DNA of 27,508 nucleotides, from NCBI GenBank assembly GCA_047974745.1, contig JBKECO010000064.1, positions 1-27,508 of the forward strand, written 5' to 3'. Positions 25,139 to 27,508 of this stretch are shown piece after piece (positions within the stretch are counted from its first letter, which is position 1; every line of letters starts with the position of its first letter). The notes beneath the pieces were generated by a model. That model was given only the letters and a program-made list of their open reading frames with translations. It made no database searches and was not told the DNA's origin. The DNA is from JBKECO01 sp047974745. GTDB taxonomy: Bacteria > Bacillota > Clostridia > Lachnospirales > Lachnospiraceae. The position numbers and the translations under genes were made by a program.

Positions 25139-26053
25139 TTAAGAAAAAAACTGTTCTTTAAATTCTTGTGTAATTGCATGGAACTGCTCAATTTCAAGCT
25201 TTTTACTAGCACTTAGCAAGGCATCATCCTGCTTTCTGCTTTTTGTCAGTATTGGAATTCCCTCCAACTGCATATGATACTTACAATTAACAGGATATAC
25301 TTGGCATTCAGCCATTGAGGCAGCACCAAGGAAATTCATCATTTTCTCAGCTCTTTCGGGCTCATTTTTATAATTTTGACAAAGCCACTGATACAGATCA
25401 GCATGAAAGTTCGCCATAACTCCAGAATACCCAGCACATCCAAGTTTTAAACTTTCCAGCAAAGTAGCCGCATTTGCATTGAATATTTTTAAATCTGTGT
25501 TTTTCACTGCCTCACACTTTTTCTTTAGCATTATAAGATCGCAGCATGTATCTTTTAGAAATGAAAATTTTCCAGTCTCTGCACACCATTTTAGCATCTC
25601 GGGTGAAATTAGTCTTTTATACGGTGCCGGACATTCATAGATCCCAAAACTATCCGCATCAATATTACGAATTAGATATTCCATACGTTTTTTTGCAATA
25701 TCATCATTTTCGTGCTCTGCCGCAAACTGATTTGATATAAAAACATAAGATTGAACGCCAGCATCTATAATAGCCTGTGCTTCTTTGACTTGATCATGTA
25801 AATTATCTGCAACATGGCCGGAAGCGATGACACCCATATGCTTTGGTGTGTTCTTTATGACATATTTTGCTAATTCTAGTCTCTCTTCGGCACTTAACTC
25901 AAACATTTCGCTAGATTGACAAACTGCAAAAATACCTGTCACACCCATCTTCTCGTACCATTCTATAATCTCAGAAATTCCATCATAATCAATTTTGTTC
26001 TCTTTTGTAAATGGAGTTATCATAACAGGCCATACACCATCAGTAATTTTCAT
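25139..26053 (-). CDS. DHDPS/N-acetylneuraminate lyase family aldolase
   Basis: A 304-aa TIM-barrel Schiff-base aldolase or lyase. The lysine is K167 in FLKDTCCD and the conserved Tyr is probably Y139 in IYECPAPYKR, which replaces the usual YNxP. The substrate carboxylate loop GTTGE-type motif appears as CQSSEMFELSAEER. These changes make a true DapA unlikely, and differ from typical NanA (YNIP). It is the first gene of the TRAP operon, with GGAG before ATG 26053. It likely cleaves or dehydrates a keto acid sugar brought in by DctPQM. It is not named nanA because the signature residues differ and nanE and nanK are absent here. Confidence 0.85.
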   Translation of the reverse strand: MKITDGVWPVMITPFTKENKIDYDGISEIIEWYEKMGVTGIFAVCQSSEMFELSAEERLELAKYVIKNTPKHMGVIASGHVADNLHDQVKEAQAIIDAGVQSYVFISNQFAAEHENDDIAKKRMEYLIRNIDADSFGIYECPAPYKRLISPEMLKWCAETGKFSFLKDTCCDLIMLKKKCEAVKNTDLKIFNANAATLLESLKLGCAGYSGVMANFHADLYQWLCQNYKNEPERAEKMMNFLGAASMAECQVYPVNCKYHMQLEGIPILTKSRKQDDALLSASKKLEIEQFHAITQEFKEQFFS

Positions 26054-26217
26054 AAACTGTCTCCTAAATTTTTGATATTTTCATCCCACTCATATAGTAT
26101 ATAAGACAAGTGAGTATATGGCTTTCAATATCATACATAGTACGATTTTATAATTTTTCTCTCTTTTTCTTTCTTTTTACTCATTTCTATGAAATAATCA
26201 TTTTAGGAGGAACCTCT
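26054..26217. promoter_or_regulatory. Divergent control region of the TRAP operon and AraC gene
   Basis: Minus-strand TATACT near 26095-26100 could serve as a -10 for the lyase-TRAP operon. CACTCATATA and GTGAGTATAT lie on either side of it, but do not form a clean repeat. On plus, AGGAGG precedes the AraC ATG. Long pyrimidine runs fill 26150-26185. No riboswitch is seen. Confidence 0.35.
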
Positions 26218-27195
26218 ATGATTGAAATTTTTGATGATTACTGTTGGACAAAACAAATGAAAGTCATTACAAAGGATAAGCACAATGTTCCTGGGTTAGG
26301 AAATTTTTCGTACTGGAATTATACAACTTCATCAACTCCATCTCCAATGCACTATCATTCTGATATAATCGAAGTACACTGTATGATTAAAGGAAAGCGC
26401 TTTACTCAGATTGAAAAAAATGGCATGATCACGAAATTTATTTCAACTGGAAATCAGGCGTTTTTGAGTTTTCCTTTCGAGCTGCACAGCAATGGAAATC
26501 AGCCACAAGCCCCATGTGAGTTTTATGCATTCCAGATTATTGTTGATAATCCTTATCATATGTTTGGCCTTAATAAGGAATACAGCTATGAATTATATAA
26601 GCAGCTTATTAACCTAAAGCACAGGCATTTACAGTTAGGTTTAACACATCAAAACCACCTTCGAAGCGCCTTTAATTTTTTTAGTGATTTGGCTCCCCAC
26701 TCAATTATGATTGGGGTTCAGTTTCTCGTTTGCTTTCTTTTTAATCTTCAGTTTTTAAATCCTGTCCCCACTTCGAAAGAAAAAGAGATCGACCCAAGTA
26801 TAAAGGCGTCGATCACATTCCTGAATCAAAATTTATGTGAAAATTTAAAATTAGCAGATCTATCAGAAATTTCTGGATATTCCCTATCCCGCTTCAAAGT
26901 CAAATTTAAAGCTGAAATTGGTATTACTCCTGCAGAATATATTACACTTCAAAAAATAGATTACGCAAAAAAACAGCTTGTGGAGACTAGCCTAAGTATA
27001 ACAGAGCTTTCCTACTCTCTAGGTTTTTCGTCAAGTAACTATTTTTGCTCTGTGTTTAAAAAAATAATGAACTGTACGCCTCAAAACTATCGCAAACGAT
27101 ATGGAATCCCATCTATTTCCAAAACGAAAAAAAGGCATTCCGATTTTACAACCGTAAAAAGTCAGGTAATGAATGAAGCACCCTACTTTTTATGA
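26218..27195 (+). CDS. AraC-family regulator of the TRAP cluster
   Basis: A 325-aa regulator. The start is the ATG at 26218 with AGGAGG seven nt upstream; the longer frame from 26110 encodes an implausible Phe-rich leader. Residues about 25-140 form a cupin sensor (HYHSDIIEVHCMIKGKRFTQI-type start). About 226-325 is the double helix-turn-helix (KLADLSEISGYSLSRFKVKF; LSYSLGFSSSNYFCSVFKK; TPQNYRKRYG). It is divergent from the lyase and TRAP genes, so it most likely activates them on binding the sugar. Confidence 0.9.
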   Translation: MIEIFDDYCWTKQMKVITKDKHNVPGLGNFSYWNYTTSSTPSPMHYHSDIIEVHCMIKGKRFTQIEKNGMITKFISTGNQAFLSFPFELHSNGNQPQAPCEFYAFQIIVDNPYHMFGLNKEYSYELYKQLINLKHRHLQLGLTHQNHLRSAFNFFSDLAPHSIMIGVQFLVCFLFNLQFLNPVPTSKEKEIDPSIKASITFLNQNLCENLKLADLSEISGYSLSRFKVKFKAEIGITPAEYITLQKIDYAKKQLVETSLSITELSYSLGFSSSNYFCSVFKKIMNCTPQNYRKRYGIPSISKTKKRHSDFTTVKSQVMNEAPYFL

Positions 27196-27210
27196 GATTA
27201 TTATATGATA

Positions 27211-27250
27211 TCAAAAAAAGGCATCGAGAAATTCTCTCAGTGCCTCTTTT
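27211..27250. terminator. Bidirectional terminator
   Basis: AGGCATCGAGA (27219-27229) and TCTCAGTGCCT (27235-27245) pair with one mismatch and one G-U pair. The plus tail is CTTTTG. The minus tail is a run of seven T (27213-27219 region), better on that strand. It closes the AraC gene. Confidence 0.75.
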
Positions 27251-27489
27251 GTCATTTCATCCTTGTATGATGTTTTCATAAGCAAAACACCATAACTTCC
27301 TTTCTTTTTAATATCGTGGTTATAATACTTTCAGATACTGTGGACTTTTGATTTTTCCCTGTAGCTTTGACTACTCAACTGGAGTGTATTGCCGCTACCT
27401 TTATCTGAATTGTTTATAAGCTGGATGTGCCGGAGTTTCTCCTGAGTACTTATTTCAATCAAGTCTACGATGATAATTGTTGGTGGATA
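27211..27489 (-). pseudogene. Possible remnant of a minus-strand gene
   Basis: One minus-strand frame is open for 52 codons (27489-27334), hits TGA at 27331-27333, then stays open 40 codons to TGA at 27211. The pieces read about EISTQEKLRHIQLINN and KKKGSYGVLLMKTSYKDEM. The final codons run into a terminator with a 7-T tail on this strand, as a real gene end would. No family is recognised and no ribosome site was found. It could be chance. Confidence 0.22.
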
Positions 27490-27508
27490 TCACGGTATCA
27501 GACTTTTA

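Larger units (their letters stand above)
27196..27508. other. End of window without an intact gene
   Basis: The 313 bp after the AraC gene hold the terminator at 27211-27250 and a degraded minus-strand reading frame listed separately. No tRNA, repeat array or transposase motif is recognised. Confidence 0.5.

Noticed and set aside
25139..26053. Naming the lyase nanA and the cluster a sialic acid operon
   Set aside because: Signature residues differ (YECPAP, CQSSE) and nanE, nanK and sialidase genes are not here; the family name is as far as the sequence goes.

Overview
This 27.5 kb window reads as chromosomal DNA of a low-to-moderate GC, gut-type anaerobic Firmicute, most likely a Lachnospiraceae member. 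The reasons are strong AGGAGG-type ribosome binding sites, sigma-A promoters, catabolite-style operators, and the mix of a corrinoid methanol methyltransferase pair, PTS sucrose use, amino-sugar catabolism and a TRAP importer. The species is inferred, not proven. I saw no tRNA, rRNA, CRISPR array or prophage.

Layout, left to right. (1) 1-~1805 is most of an IS605-type element: an intact-looking tnpB (minus), a divergent 44-aa ribbon-helix-helix ORF, and a tnpA broken by a frameshift and an amber codon. Its end hairpin lies in the 3' end of the next gene. (2) 1780-6494 is an MMPL/RND transporter and a secreted heptad-repeat partner (minus), divergent from a TetR regulator. (3) 6503-9102 holds metY (minus) and a DUF389 membrane protein (plus). 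(4) 9200-12512 is an amino-sugar operon: ROK regulator, nagA, nagB, with its own promoter, palindromic operator and terminator. (5) 12601-17285 is a one-carbon block: a PocR-AraC regulator and a nucleoside deaminase on plus, then mtaC-mtaB and a degenerate G3E (COG0523-like) GTPase on minus, with a large inverted repeat just before mtaC. (6) 17403-21538 is the sucrose module scrA-scrB (minus) with divergent LacI-type scrR. (7) 21553-27195 is an acidic-sugar module on minus: aldolase/lyase of the DHDPS/NAL family, dctP, dctQ, dctM, yhcH, with a divergent AraC regulator. (8) 27196-27508 has a terminator and a degraded minus-strand reading frame.

How the parts work together. Each catabolic block carries its own regulator beside it, typical of a gut commensal that switches between host or diet sugars. 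NagA and NagB turn GlcNAc-6-P into fructose-6-P, ScrA and ScrB import and split sucrose, and the TRAP/lyase/YhcH set probably takes up and cleaves an acidic sugar whose identity cannot be read here. MtaB and MtaC would move the methyl of methanol (or a related donor) onto a corrinoid protein. The second methyltransferase (MtaA) that passes it on is not in the window, and an unusual GTPase-like protein takes the third operon position.

The points most worth following are the MtaCB/G3E-like operon with its 42-bp inverted repeat, and the IS605-type locus in which a tiny predicted DNA-binding protein sits beside divergent promoters that share one palindrome.
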